Source: Caballeronia jiangsuensis (GTDB lineage Bacteria > Pseudomonadota > Gammaproteobacteria > Burkholderiales > Burkholderiaceae). Taken from it: a DNA stretch of 64,000 nucleotides. Where the stretch lies: positions 1 through 64,000 of the forward strand of contig JFHF01000010.1 of the NCBI GenBank assembly GCA_000648925.1, written 5' to 3'. Below are positions 19,234 through 27,607 of this stretch, piece by piece (positions within the stretch are counted from its first letter, which is position 1; each line of letters opens with the position of its first letter). Under the pieces are notes generated by a model. It was not told the DNA's origin, ran no database searches, and saw only the letters and a program-made list of their open reading frames with translations. A program made the translations under genes and the position numbers.

Positions 19234-20315
19234 TACGCGTCTACCTGACCATAGCGGCTCGCGAGCTTCCGATAATCGTCCGCGAATTCATCGCGCAGAC
19301 CTTGCGGCGCGAGAATCTCGACGCCCGCGCCCAGCGCGCGCAGCCACCAGCGCAGCTTGAGACTCGGCGTGACCGTGCCCGTGACTTTCATGCGGCCATC
19401 GGGAAGGGCGTCGATTTGCTGATCCTTCGACATCGGCGATTCGCGCAACTGATTGCCCGCATTGCCTTCGAAGGCGAGTTCGAGCAGCACCGGCGGCTCG
19501 GGCAGGAAGTCGAACACCTGCTGCGTCTCGATGTACTTGCGCAGCTTGAAATCTTCGGGGTACGTGAAGGATTCGCCGGACTCCGTCACCGAGCGAATGC
19601 GATCGAGACGGTAGAGCGTGCGCATCCATTCCGTCTCGCCTTTCTCCGGACGCGGCGCGCGATTCGGATTCTGCGCGACCATGTACATCACGCCGGCCGA
19701 TTCGACGAGCGCGAGCGGCCAGAGTGTTTTCGTCTTCGGATCGTTGCCTTGTTCGGGCTTTTGCTCCGCCTTGTACGCCGGGCGATATTGCACGAGCAAT
19801 TCGCGCTCGAAGAAAGTGGCGGTCGCGACAGTCTGAAAGATCTCCGGACGCAGCTTCGGACGGATCAGCGTGAACGAGCCGTCGACGGAATCGATCTTGT
19901 CCGCCCACGCGCGATAGATACGGCTATCCGCCTTTTCCTGCGAGAGCCGCGATTCGGCCGCCTTGAAGAGCGGATCGATGTCGCGCGTCACGGCGTTCGG
20001 GAGCTTGTTGCCCGCGAAGCGCTGAAGGATGTGAAACGCCACCGCTTCCGACGCGCTCATCAGGCCGCTGACGCCTTCCTGCAGGCCGTGCAGCCACGGC
20101 TTGCGCTGCCAGAGCAATTCGCGGCCGTTGAGCATCGACACGACGCGCGCATCGGCTTCCAGCGCGGTCAGATGGCGTTGCACCTTCTTCGTATAGCCGA
20201 CGCGATGGCCGCGCTCTTCGAGACGCCTGCGGATTTCGGGCGTCGAGAGCCAGGCGGTCGCGTCCCGTTCGGTGGGCAGCACGCGGAGGATGGCTTCGTC
20301 GAGGCTGGAGGTCAT
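19233..20315 (-). CDS. HTH/WYL-domain transcriptional regulator
   Basis: A 360-residue protein. The N-terminal winged helix-turn-helix spans about residues 15-70 ([31 protein letters not shown], read across). A middle helical region follows, then a WYL domain from about 190 to 285 ([17 protein letters not shown] ... YRLDRIRSV), and a C-terminal WCX-like extension. WYL proteins bind ligands, often nucleic acids or nucleotides, and often control DNA-damage or defence genes. The ATG at 20315 begins the conserved N-terminus; upstream in-frame sequence runs into the tRNA terminator. It overlaps the start of the Sir2-like relic by 1 bp, which suggests the two were once co-translated, and it faces yhaO-yhaN. 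Confidence 0.85.
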   Translation of the reverse strand: MTSSLDEAILRVLPTERDATAWLSTPEIRRRLEERGHRVGYTKKVQRHLTALEADARVVSMLNGRELLWQRKPWLHGLQEGVSGLMSASEAVAFHILQRFAGNKLPNAVTRDIDPLFKAAESRLSQEKADSRIYRAWADKIDSVDGSFTLIRPKLRPEIFQTVATATFFERELLVQYRPAYKAEQKPEQGNDPKTKTLWPLALVESAGVMYMVAQNPNRAPRPEKGETEWMRTLYRLDRIRSVTESGESFTYPEDFKLRKYIETQQVFDFLPEPPVLLELAFEGNAGNQLRESPMSKDQQIDALPDGRMKVTGTVTPSLKLRWWLRALGAGVEILAPQGLRDEFADDYRKLASRYGQVDA

Positions 20316-20414
20316 GGCGCGCGGGAATAGGCGGGAATGACTCCGATTATAGGAAGGGTCGAGACATTTCGTGTCTCGATGGGCGGGACATCGACCGGCT
20401 TGAAGCGGAGGTAC

Positions 20415-20450
20415 AAAACAAAAAGCCCGGTCGCAATGACTGGGCTTTCT
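20415..20450 (-). terminator. Terminator downstream of tRNA-Lys
   Basis: On the minus strand the stem aaagcccagtc / gaccgggcttt is followed by a T-rich run. It lies 12 bp after the mature tRNA 3' end. Confidence 0.85.
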
Positions 20451-20461
20451 GCCTGATTCTT

Positions 20462-20537
20462 TGGTAGGCCGTACGGGATTCGAACCTGTGACCAACGGAT
20501 TAAAAGTCCGCTGCTCTACCAGCTGAGCTAACGACCC
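20462..20537 (-). tRNA. tRNA-Lys (UUU)
   Basis: A 76-nt cloverleaf on the minus strand, beginning gggtcgttagctcagctgg, with anticodon loop CUUUUAA, T-loop ggttcgaatcc and an encoded CCA end. The acceptor stem pairs over 7 bp with one G-U at each of positions 1 and 4. It has its own near-consensus promoter and terminator, so it is a single-gene unit between the Tol-Pal operon and the WYL regulator. tRNA 3' ends are common integration sites, but no integrase or direct repeat is seen here. Confidence 0.98.
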
Positions 20538-20549
20538 GAAAGAGGCAAA

Positions 20550-20579
20550 ATTATAATCTCAAATTCCGAGAACCGTCAA
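20550..20579 (-). promoter_or_regulatory. Sigma-70 promoter of tRNA-Lys
   Basis: TTGACG, an 18-bp spacer and TATAAT on the minus strand, about 12 bp before the tRNA 5' end. It is one of the best promoter matches in the window. Confidence 0.8.
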
Positions 20580-20611
20580 CCCGGTTCGTCGAAGATCAGC
20601 CTGATTCTCGA

Positions 20612-20650
20612 AAGAAAAACGCCCGCGGCTTCATTGCCCGCGGGCATTCT
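20612..20650 (-). terminator. Terminator at the end of the Tol-Pal operon
   Basis: Minus-strand stem tgcccgcgg / ccgcgggcg with an 8-9 nt loop, followed by a T-rich run (tttttctttc). It lies about 30 bp after the cpoB stop. Confidence 0.85.
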
Positions 20651-20681
20651 CCTCGAGAGGCGCGAAACGATGATGCTCCGC

Positions 20682-21431
20682 TTACTTCACCTGCGACATC
20701 TTGCTCTGCGCGGTCTGCGCGACTTCCGTACCGGCGTACTGCGAGATGATCTGTTGAAGCGTCTGCTTGGCAGCCGCCTTCTGGCCTTGCTCGATCTGGT
20801 TGTTCGCGATTGCGAGCAACGCCTCGGGCGCCCGCGGATGCGTCGGATAACTCTTCACCAGGTCTTGCCAGATCGCCGTCGATGCCTTGTAGTCGCGCTG
20901 CGCGTAGAGCGCATTGCCGAGCCAGTACCGCGCCGTCGGCTGATACGGGCTCTGCGGATACTTCGCCACGAACGCCTTGAACGACGCCGCGGCATTTTTG
21001 TAGTCACCGTTACGGAATTGAGTCGACGCTGCGTTGAACGCTTCCGTCTCGCCGGGCTGCACGGACCCCGTCACGCCGTCGACAGTCTCTTGCTGCGGCT
21101 CGAACTTTTTCAAGCGCGCGTCGAGATCGGCGTAATAGTCCTTCTGCTGCTTCTGCAGCGTTCCGACCTGATTGGCCAGATCCTCGTTCTGGCCGCGAAG
21201 CGTGGCGACCTGCTGATTGAGCTGGTCGATACGGTTCGATTGATCGAGGATCGTGCGCTGTGCCGCCTGCAACTGACTGGACAGGCTGTCAGTTTTCGTG
21301 CGCAGGTCGAGCACGGCTTTACGCGCTTCGTTGTCGTCGAAGACGCCGGCGTGCGCAGGCACGCTCAGCATCGTCGAACCGAGTACGCACGCGGCTGCGG
21401 CCAGGCGCAGCAAGGGAAAGCGATACAACAT
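20682..21431 (-). CDS. cpoB: Cell-division coordinator CpoB (YbgF), Tol-Pal associated TPR protein
   Basis: Periplasmic protein of 249 residues linking peptidoglycan synthesis by PBP1B to Tol-Pal-driven outer-membrane constriction. The signal peptide (RLAAAACVLGSTMLSVPAHA) is followed by a coiled coil from about residue 35 to 105 (RTKTDSLSSQLQAAQRTILD onward), then three TPR-like repeats (FRNGDYKNAAASFKAFVAKYP, split over the repeat, and YWLGNALYAQRDY). The ATG at 21431 is used; an in-frame GTG four codons upstream is an alternative. Last gene of the operon, 36 bp after pal. Confidence 0.93.
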   Translation of the reverse strand: MLYRFPLLRLAAAACVLGSTMLSVPAHAGVFDDNEARKAVLDLRTKTDSLSSQLQAAQRTILDQSNRIDQLNQQVATLRGQNEDLANQVGTLQKQQKDYYADLDARLKKFEPQQETVDGVTGSVQPGETEAFNAASTQFRNGDYKNAAASFKAFVAKYPQSPYQPTARYWLGNALYAQRDYKASTAIWQDLVKSYPTHPRAPEALLAIANNQIEQGQKAAAKQTLQQIISQYAGTEVAQTAQSKMSQVK

Positions 21432-21467
21432 AGGGCGACTCACCCGTGACTGGTTACGTTAAGTTGA

Positions 21468-21974
21468 TTACTGCTGGTACACGAGGTCCGCACGGCGGTT
21501 CTGTGCCCACGACGATTCGTCGTGACCCGTCGCCGTCGGCTTTTCCTTGCCGAGGCTCACGGCTTCCATCTGCGTATCGGCGACGCCCATCAGCGACATT
21601 GCGCGACGCACGGCTTCCGCACGCTTCTGGCCGAGCGCCAGGTTGTACTCGCTCGTGCCGCGCTCGTCGGTGTTGCCCTGGATCAGGACGTGACGCTCCG
21701 GATGGCTCTTCAGGTACGACGAGTGTTGTTGCAGCAGCGGCTGATAGTCGTCCTTCACGGCGTAGCTGTCGAAGTCGAAGAAAATGCTGCGCTTGGCGAG
21801 CGGGCTGTTCGGGTCGTTCAGCGGGTCGATATTGACCTGCTTCACGTCCGTCGGGTTCGGCTGCGTGCCGACTGCACCCTTGTTCTGGCCTTCGTCGAGC
21901 TTAACGCCCGAGTGACACGCCGCCAATGCGCCGACCATCGCAACTGCCAGGCCGATACGAAGTTTCGACATCAT
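21468..21974 (-). CDS. pal: Peptidoglycan-associated lipoprotein Pal
   Basis: Outer-membrane lipoprotein of 168 residues. The signal sequence ends in the lipobox LAAC (Cys at residue 20). The OmpA-like peptidoglycan-binding domain follows from about 60 on, with IFFDFDSYAVKDDYQ, the binding-site motif GNTDERGTSEYN and the NRRADLVY end. Pal binds meso-diaminopimelate in peptidoglycan and cycles on and off TolB. The start at 21974 has aaggagagg about 5-7 nt upstream. Confidence 0.97.
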   Translation of the reverse strand: MMSKLRIGLAVAMVGALAACHSGVKLDEGQNKGAVGTQPNPTDVKQVNIDPLNDPNSPLAKRSIFFDFDSYAVKDDYQPLLQQHSSYLKSHPERHVLIQGNTDERGTSEYNLALGQKRAEAVRRAMSLMGVADTQMEAVSLGKEKPTATGHDESSWAQNRRADLVYQQ

Positions 21975-22029
21975 GGTACCTCTCCTTGTGTTGTAGCTGA
22001 ACGTTGTTTGTGAAACGTTATTGCTGGAC

Positions 22030-23322
22030 TTATTGCATGAACGGACCCCAGGACGGCTCGCGCACCACACCGCCCTGTACGGACAAGACTTGCCGCGTAC
22101 GACCGTCGGTCGAAACGGCTGCCAACACGCCACGTCCGTTCACTTGGGTGGCGTAGAGGATGTACTGACCATTCGCCGCGAAGCTCGGCGATTCGTCATG
22201 CGTCGTGTCGGTCAGCCCCGTCGCCGTGCCGGACGCGAGGTCCTGCAGATACAGCTTGAAGCCGCCGCCAGTGCGCGAAATGTACGCGAGTTGCTTGCCG
22301 TCCGGACTCACGCGCGGGCTCGTGTTGTACGCGCCTGCAAACGTGACCCGCTGGGCCGCGCCGGCGCTTTCACCCGCCGCCGGCATCTTGTAGATCTGCG
22401 GTTGGCCGCCGCGATCGCTCGTGAAATAAATCGAGTTGCCATCAGGAGAGTAGTACGGCTCGGTGTCGATGGAACTGCCTTGCGTCAGACGGCGCAGGCC
22501 GGAGCCGTCTGCGTTGACTTCGAAAATCTGCGTGTTGCCGGTGCGCGAGAGCGCGACCGCGAGCTTGCGGCCATCAGGCGACCACGCCGGGGCACTGTTG
22601 TTGCCCTTCTGATTCGACACGACCACGCGACGTCCCGTCGGCAGATCGTGGATGTACACCACCGGCTTCTTCTTTTCGAACGACACGTATGCGACCTTCG
22701 TGCCGTCCGGCGACCACGCCGGCGAAATGATCGGCTCCGGGCTGGACAGGGCGATCTTGGCGTCCTGTCCGTCCGAATCCGAAATCTGCAACTGATAGCG
22801 GCCGCCCGTCTGGATCACATACGACAGACGCGTGGCGAATACGCCGCGGCCGCCGAGCAGCTTCGCGTAGATGTAGTCAGCGATCTTGTGCGCGCTCATG
22901 CGCAGGCCGCTTTCGGCGCTGACCAGCGACAGGCCGCCGAGATTCTGCTGCTTGACGGTGTCGTAGAGGCGGAAGCGCACTTCGTACTGGCCGTTCGGCA
23001 GCTTGTTCACGCTGCCCGACACGAACGCGTCCGCGCCTTTTGCCTTCCAGGCGCCGAGATCGACGGAATCGGTTTCCGACACCGGCGTGCCGCCCGCGTC
23101 GATATTCGTGAACTTGCCGCTTCTCTGCAGATCCTGGCGAATGATCGCGCTGACCTGCTGCGGAGAACTCGCTTCATTGGCGAAATTGGCTGTCGCGATC
23201 GGAAACTGGCTTGTCCCCGATCCTGTGACCAGAACGTTCAACTGGGCATATGCACCCGTGCCCACCGAAATCAAGCAGGATGCGACCAGCGTCTTCAGGC
23301 CAAGTTTCGTCATCAAACTCAT
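22030..23322 (-). CDS. tolB: Tol-Pal system beta-propeller protein TolB
   Basis: Periplasmic protein of 430 residues. A signal peptide (cleaved near GAYAQ) is followed by an N-terminal alpha/beta domain (to about 165). A six-bladed beta-propeller has repeated blades such as [14 protein letters not shown] and [15 protein letters not shown], with further WSPDG/YSPDG/VSPDG repeats. TolB binds Pal and TolA and relays the proton-motive-force-driven pull. It lies between tolA and pal in the standard order. The second Met (23313) is an alternative start. Confidence 0.97.
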   Translation of the reverse strand: MSLMTKLGLKTLVASCLISVGTGAYAQLNVLVTGSGTSQFPIATANFANEASSPQQVSAIIRQDLQRSGKFTNIDAGGTPVSETDSVDLGAWKAKGADAFVSGSVNKLPNGQYEVRFRLYDTVKQQNLGGLSLVSAESGLRMSAHKIADYIYAKLLGGRGVFATRLSYVIQTGGRYQLQISDSDGQDAKIALSSPEPIISPAWSPDGTKVAYVSFEKKKPVVYIHDLPTGRRVVVSNQKGNNSAPAWSPDGRKLAVALSRTGNTQIFEVNADGSGLRRLTQGSSIDTEPYYSPDGNSIYFTSDRGGQPQIYKMPAAGESAGAAQRVTFAGAYNTSPRVSPDGKQLAYISRTGGGFKLYLQDLASGTATGLTDTTHDESPSFAANGQYILYATQVNGRGVLAAVSTDGRTRQVLSVQGGVVREPSWGPFMQ

Positions 23323-23426
23323 GCTTTCTATTCCCGAATTGTCAAAAACAGGTTCTTCAAACAGCAGAACAGACCCGCGTTAGCATGATTTGTTCCCACT
23401 AGTGGGCGGACGCAGCGGTCCGAAGG

Positions 23427-24515
23427 TCATTGGGGCGGCCGGACCGTGATCAGGAACATGGCCGGTGCTTTTCCGTCCGTATCCAACGGCATCGGGTTAG
23501 AGCTTTGAACGGCTCGTAGTGCGGCGGCGTCCCATTGTTCGTTACCGCTCGACGTACGAACTTCCGCGGACAACAGCGTACCCGACGGCGCGCAGCGCAC
23601 GGTGATCACAGTTTTAACGTCCGACTCGCCGGACCAGTGGACCTTTGGCGCGACAAGTCGTTGCACCTTTTCTGCATATCCTGGCGAAGGCGAATTACCG
23701 CCGGCGCCTTTCCCGGTGCCGCTCTTTGCGAGTCCCTCACCGGTCGACGCCGTGCCCCCGCCCAACTGACCTTGCAGTTGCGCAAGACGCGCCTTGCGTT
23801 CGGCATCGACCTTGGCCTTCGCTTCCGCATCGGCCTTGGCTTTCGCCTGCGCAGCCGCCTTCGCCTTCGCGTCGGCTTCAGCCTTGGCCTTGGCTTGAGC
23901 ATCGGCCTTCGCCTTGGCTTCCTGCTGTTCCTTCTGGTCCTTGAGCTGTTCCTGCTTCTGCGCTTCAGCCTGCTGTTGCTGACGCTGCTTGTCCTGCTGC
24001 GCCTTCTGTTGCTGCTGCTTCTGCAGTTCGGCCTGACGCTGCTGCTCGATCTGCTTCTGCTTGTCCTGCATGGCCTTCTGGGTAGCGGCCGCGGCGGCGA
24101 GTTGCTGCTGGCGCTTCTCTTCCGCTTCCTGACGCGCCTGCTCCTGCTGACGGCGCTGCTCCGCGAGCTGCGCTTCACGCGCGGCCGCTTCCTGCTGCTT
24201 GCGCTTTTTCTCCTGCAACGCGATATCCGCGTCCTCGTCCTTCGCGGGCGGCGGCGCGGGCTGCACCTTCACCGGCGTGGGCGGCGGCGGAGCGGGGCGG
24301 GGCGTCGGTGTGGACGTGTCCGGAATCTCGGTCCAGATTTCCGCTTCCGAGCCCGCGGGCGTGTTGTTCTGCCAGTTGATGCCGTGGTACAGCAGCCAGC
24401 CGAGCAGCAGGTGCATCAACGCCGCGAGCGCGAACGCCTTGCCCGTGCCGCGCTCGCGCGGCGGGCGAATCGGTCGCGCGGACGATGCGCTTGTCTGCCT
24501 GTGCAAAAGGGTCAT
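23427..24515 (-). CDS. tolA: Cell envelope integrity protein TolA
   Basis: A 362-residue inner-membrane protein. One N-terminal transmembrane segment (AFALAALMHLLLGWLLYHG, residues about 28-46) is followed by a Pro-rich stretch (PTPRPAPPPPTPVKVQPAPP, read across), then a long Gln/Ala/Lys/Glu-rich helix (about 95-265) that spans the periplasm. The C-terminal TonB-like domain has the TolA features VTVRCAPSGTLLSAEV-like and SSGNEQWDAAALRAV. The start overlaps the tolR stop by 4 bp. It transmits energy from TolQR to TolB-Pal. The helix is Gln-rich and repetitive, so its length may vary between strains. Confidence 0.95.
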   Translation of the reverse strand: MTLLHRQTSASSARPIRPPRERGTGKAFALAALMHLLLGWLLYHGINWQNNTPAGSEAEIWTEIPDTSTPTPRPAPPPPTPVKVQPAPPPAKDEDADIALQEKKRKQQEAAAREAQLAEQRRQQEQARQEAEEKRQQQLAAAAATQKAMQDKQKQIEQQRQAELQKQQQQKAQQDKQRQQQQAEAQKQEQLKDQKEQQEAKAKADAQAKAKAEADAKAKAAAQAKAKADAEAKAKVDAERKARLAQLQGQLGGGTASTGEGLAKSGTGKGAGGNSPSPGYAEKVQRLVAPKVHWSGESDVKTVITVRCAPSGTLLSAEVRTSSGNEQWDAAALRAVQSSNPMPLDTDGKAPAMFLITVRPPQ

Positions 24516-24955
24516 TGCGATTTGACGAGCAATCCGACGCGCTTCACGCCGCGCGCCTTCATATCGGACATCACGTTCATCACGACTTCATACTTCACGG
24601 TCTTGTCCGCCGCGATCACGACGGGCTGATCCGGATGCGATTCCTGACGATTGAGCACGAAGGTATTCAGCTCTTCCTTCGACATCTTCTGCTCCTGCGT
24701 CGCGCCGCCTTCTTCCTTGTAGCGAACGTTCATGCTGCCGTCCGCCTTGATGTTGATGACGAGCGGCGGCTGCTGCTCCTGCGGCTGCGCATTGCCGACG
24801 GTCGGCAAATTGATGATGGACGGCGAAACGAGCGGCGCCGTCACCATGAAGATGACGAGCAGCACGAGCATCACGTCGATATACGGCACGACGTTGATGT
24901 CGGACATCGCGCGGCGCGAGCTGCCGCGCATGCTGGAACGAATGGGGCCTGCCAT
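24512..24955 (-). CDS. tolR: Tol-Pal motor subunit TolR (ExbD family)
   Basis: A 147-residue protein with a single transmembrane helix near residues 22-42. It starts at the conserved DINVVPYIDVMLVLLVIFMV (Asp in the helix is the proton-coupling residue) and is followed by a periplasmic ExbD domain. It works with TolQ as a proton channel that powers TolA. It overlaps tolA by 4 bp and follows tolQ by 14 bp. Confidence 0.96.
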   Translation of the reverse strand: MAGPIRSSMRGSSRRAMSDINVVPYIDVMLVLLVIFMVTAPLVSPSIINLPTVGNAQPQEQQPPLVINIKADGSMNVRYKEEGGATQEQKMSKEELNTFVLNRQESHPDQPVVIAADKTVKYEVVMNVMSDMKARGVKRVGLLVKSQ

Positions 24956-24969
24956 CGCGGACTCCTTGC

Positions 24970-25647
24970 TTAGTGCGCCTGACGCTGCAGAATGTTCGAG
25001 AACTCTTCGATGAAGGTTTCGAAGCGGATCGCCAGACGGTCGATATCGTGCGCGTAACGGTTGTATGCGACCACCGCCGGAATCGCGGCGAAGAGGCCGA
25101 TTGCGGTGGCGACGAGCGCCTCGGCGATGCCCGGCGCCACGTTCGCGAGCGTCGCCTGCTGCACGTTGGCGAGTCCGCGGAACGAATTCATGATGCCCCA
25201 GACGGTGCCGAACAGACCGATATACGGGCTCACCGAGCCGACCGACGCGAGAAACGCGAGATTCGCCTCGAGCACGTCCATTTCGCGCTGAAACGCGGCG
25301 CGCATCGCGCGGCGGGAGCCGTCGAGGATCGCGCCCGGATCGGTGATGCGGCGCTCCTTGCCCTTCAGAAATTCGCGCATGCCCGATTCGAAGATACGCT
25401 CCAGCGCGCCGATGGTGTGGCGATTATTCGCCGCGCTCTGATAAAGCGCCTGCAGGTCGCCGCCCGACCAGAAATCGCGCTCGAAACGCTCGGTTTGCGC
25501 CCGCGCCCGGCGAATCGCGAACCACTTGCGAAAGATGAAGGTCCACGACAGCAGCGACAGCAACAGCAGCAGCGCCATCACCGCCTGCGCGAGCAGGCTC
25601 GCGTGAACGACGAGAGAAATGATCGACAGGTCTTGTGTATTGTTCAT
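24970..25647 (-). CDS. tolQ: Tol-Pal motor subunit TolQ (MotA/ExbB family)
   Basis: A 225-residue inner-membrane protein with three hydrophobic segments: VVHASLLAQAVMALLLLLSL near residue 12, then two in the conserved C-terminal half (FLASVGSVSPYIGLFGTVWG with the MotA/ExbB motif, and AIGLFAAIPAVVAYNRY). It forms the stator-like proton channel with TolR. First gene of tolQRAB-pal-cpoB proper; ybgC lies 165 bp upstream in the same direction. Confidence 0.97.
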   Translation of the reverse strand: MNNTQDLSIISLVVHASLLAQAVMALLLLLSLLSWTFIFRKWFAIRRARAQTERFERDFWSGGDLQALYQSAANNRHTIGALERIFESGMREFLKGKERRITDPGAILDGSRRAMRAAFQREMDVLEANLAFLASVGSVSPYIGLFGTVWGIMNSFRGLANVQQATLANVAPGIAEALVATAIGLFAAIPAVVAYNRYAHDIDRLAIRFETFIEEFSNILQRQAH

Positions 25648-25812
25648 AAAGGTCCGCTGTTACGTCCCGCGAGGGGCGTCCGCTCAAAGCATCATGCTTT
25701 CGTGAAAGGGATGTGAATCAAACGAAAGCCGTGCCTTGACCGGCTCATGCTCGTTAGTGCTTCCTCTGTTACCGATGCCCTGGTTCGCTTCGGGGTGCGA
25801 TGCGTTCATCGT

Positions 25813-26334
25813 TCAGGCCCGATCCGGATTCGCGCCGCATGACGCGGTGACGGGCGCGGCGTGCGGGCCGCGCTTCAATCCGTCGAGCACGCCGTCGGGA
25901 ATGGCGGCCGGACGAATCGACACGCGATCCACCGAAGCGACGCGAATGTCGCCGCTCGCGAGCAGCACGCCGTCGCGCCACGCTTCCTGATGGAAATCCA
26001 CCGATGCGCGCCCGAGTCGCTCGATGCGGCTCACGACGCGAATGACGTCATCCAGACGCGCCGGCGACGCGTATTCGACGGACGTGCGTCGCACGACGAA
26101 CACGATGCCGTTCGACTCTGCGAGACGCTGCTGGTCGATGCCGCACGCGCGCAGCCATTCGGTGCGTGCCCGTTCGAAGAACTTCAGGTAGTTCGCGTAG
26201 AAGACGATGCCGCCGGCGTCGGTGTCCTCGTAGTACACCCGAACCGGCCAATCGAAAGTCAACGAATCACTCACCTTTGCGCCGCTCCGCTCGCGCGGAG
26301 GCTGATCGGCCCGCTCCGGCTCGCTTTTTGACAA
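25813..26334 (-). CDS. ybgC: Tol-Pal-associated acyl-CoA thioesterase YbgC
   Basis: A 173-residue hotdog-fold thioesterase. The 4-hydroxybenzoyl-CoA thioesterase motif VYYEDTDAGGIVFYANYLKF (residues about 33-52) carries the active-site Asp. The family is known from E. coli to hydrolyse acyl-CoA or acyl-ACP and to associate with phospholipid enzymes. It is normally the first gene of the tol operon, as here. The N-terminal 25 residues and the last about 20 residues are longer than usual and polar. The ATG at 26334 is the most upstream; a start nearer VSDSLTF is possible. Confidence 0.93.
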   Translation of the reverse strand: MSKSEPERADQPPRERSGAKVSDSLTFDWPVRVYYEDTDAGGIVFYANYLKFFERARTEWLRACGIDQQRLAESNGIVFVVRRTSVEYASPARLDDVIRVVSRIERLGRASVDFHQEAWRDGVLLASGDIRVASVDRVSIRPAAIPDGVLDGLKRGPHAAPVTASCGANPDRA

Positions 26335-26349
26335 ATATTCATCGGCGGC

Positions 26350-26380
26350 ATTTTACCGGAACCGGAAGCACGACTGCCAA
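26350..26380 (-). promoter_or_regulatory. Candidate promoter of the ybgC-tol operon
   Basis: TTGGCA and TAAAAT on the minus strand with a 19-bp spacer, 16 bp before the ybgC start. The boxes are good but the spacing is long, so the call is tentative. Confidence 0.4.
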
Positions 26381-26401
26381 AACCTTGGGCATAAACCCGA
26401 A

Positions 26402-27148
26402 TCAGCCGCGGTGAATTTGCAACGGTGCGAAGGTCTGCGCGATCGGCATCATCTCGATTGCGTTGATATTCACGTGCGCCGGACGCGTGGCGATCCAGTA
26501 AATGGCATCGGCGATATCTTCGGGCGTCAGCGCCTGCACGTCCTTGTATACGGTCGCCGCCTTGGTGTCGTCGCCCTTGAAGCGCACGTTGGAAAATTCG
26601 GTGCCGCCGACGAGCCCCGGTTCGATATCGGTCACGCGCAGTGCGGTGCCGGCGACGTCGGAACGCAGGTTCAGGCTGAACTGCCGCACGAACGCCTTGG
26701 TCGCGCCGTACACGTTCCCGCCGATATACGGATACGTGCCGGCCACCGATCCCATATTGAACACATGTCCGCGATTGCGCTCGATCATGCCGGGCAGGAT
26801 CGCATGCGTGACGGTCACGAGTCCCGTGCAGTTCGTCTCGATCATGCCTTTCCAGTCGTCGAGGTTCGCGCGCTGCGCGGGTTCGAGACCGAGCGCGAGG
26901 CCGGCGTTGTTCACGAGCACGTCGATCTGGGCGAACGCCTCGGGCAGCGACGCGATGGCGTTGCGCACCCCATCTTCATCGCGCACGTCGAGTTCGACCG
27001 GCAGGAGCGCATCGCCGAGCTCGTTCGACAGCGCGACCAGGCGCTCCTTGCGACGCGCGGCAGCGATCACGCGATGGCCGCCCTTCACGAAGGTGCGGGC
27101 GATGGCGGCGCCGAATCCGGCCGACGCGCCGGTGACGAAAACGATCAT
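26402..27148 (-). CDS. Short-chain dehydrogenase, YdfG-like (3-hydroxy acid dehydrogenase type)
   Basis: A 248-residue classical SDR. The NAD(P)-binding TGASAGFGAAIA motif lies at residues 6-17, with an RRK segment suggesting NADP preference. NNAG is near residue 84, the catalytic Ser is in GSVAGTYPYIGG, and YGATK holds the catalytic Tyr and Lys. The sequence style, including the C-terminal PAHVNINAIEMMPI, matches YdfG, which oxidises L-allo-threonine, L-serine and 3-hydroxypropionate derivatives. The ATG at 27148 begins the Rossmann fold directly. It is monocistronic, between the tol operon and glyA. The exact substrate is not known. Confidence 0.87.
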   Translation of the reverse strand: MIVFVTGASAGFGAAIARTFVKGGHRVIAAARRKERLVALSNELGDALLPVELDVRDEDGVRNAIASLPEAFAQIDVLVNNAGLALGLEPAQRANLDDWKGMIETNCTGLVTVTHAILPGMIERNRGHVFNMGSVAGTYPYIGGNVYGATKAFVRQFSLNLRSDVAGTALRVTDIEPGLVGGTEFSNVRFKGDDTKAATVYKDVQALTPEDIADAIYWIATRPAHVNINAIEMMPIAQTFAPLQIHRG

Positions 27149-27305
27149 GAGCGGACTCCGAACGGGGTGAAATGAGTAAAGCCGGAGCGCATCCGGCGAC
27201 GGCGCAAAGAGTACTTCCATTGATGCGGCGCGGCAAGCAATCGCGAGCGCGAACGATCGTGCTTTAAGCGCGGTTGCAGAGGTGCCCGATCGCGCCGGAA
27301 GCCGG

Positions 27306-27334
27306 TTGCCTAAAGCCTGTCCGCCCATTAAACT
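27306..27334 (+). promoter_or_regulatory. Sigma-70 promoter of glyA
   Basis: TTGCCT, a 17-bp spacer and TAAACT. The predicted transcription start near 27341 falls just before the first conserved strand of the ZTP riboswitch, which supports both calls. Confidence 0.65.
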
Positions 27335-27344
27335 ACAACGCTCA

Positions 27345-27436
27345 AACCCCGCGTGACTGGCGATAGAATCTTCGGATTCAAGGTGGAGCGACCCACCAGG
27401 AAGCGCGGAGCGTCGTTTTGCCGTTCGCCTGGGCAG
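27345..27436 (+). ncRNA. ZTP (pfl/ZMP) riboswitch upstream of glyA
   Basis: The leader shows the conserved parts of the ZTP aptamer in order: gcgtgactggcg (27351-27362), a variable hairpin region, gguggagcgacccacc (27372-27387), aggaagcgcggagcg behind it, and the 3' hairpin with the invariant gccuggg-ca (27428-27435). Known ZTP riboswitches sense the purine/folate alarmone ZTP or ZMP and activate one-carbon genes such as glyA, purH and fhs in beta-proteobacteria. About 170 nt separate the aptamer from the glyA start. No clear terminator is seen there, so the expression platform is undefined. No protein gene is supported in 27149-27607. Confidence 0.9.
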
Positions 27437-27607
27437 CTGAGATCCGCACGCCGTCGTTGCGTTGCCGGTGGCTGTCCGTTCCGCGAAACCGGATTCATCC
27501 TCTATCCGTCGCGCCTGGACTCCATCGGTTTCCAGCGTCTTTTGCGTCTGCATCAAACGTGGCGCACGCGCGATCCGGTCAACCTGTTTTGAACTCACGG
27601 AAAACGT

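Noticed and set aside
20462..20537. tRNA-Lys as an integration site for a mobile element
   Set aside because: No partial tRNA copy, integrase or composition change is found on either side; the Tol-Pal operon and WYL gene continue normally.
27353..27592. 80-codon frame in the glyA leader
   Set aside because: It lies over the ZTP aptamer, has no ribosome site, and its sequence has no protein-like character.
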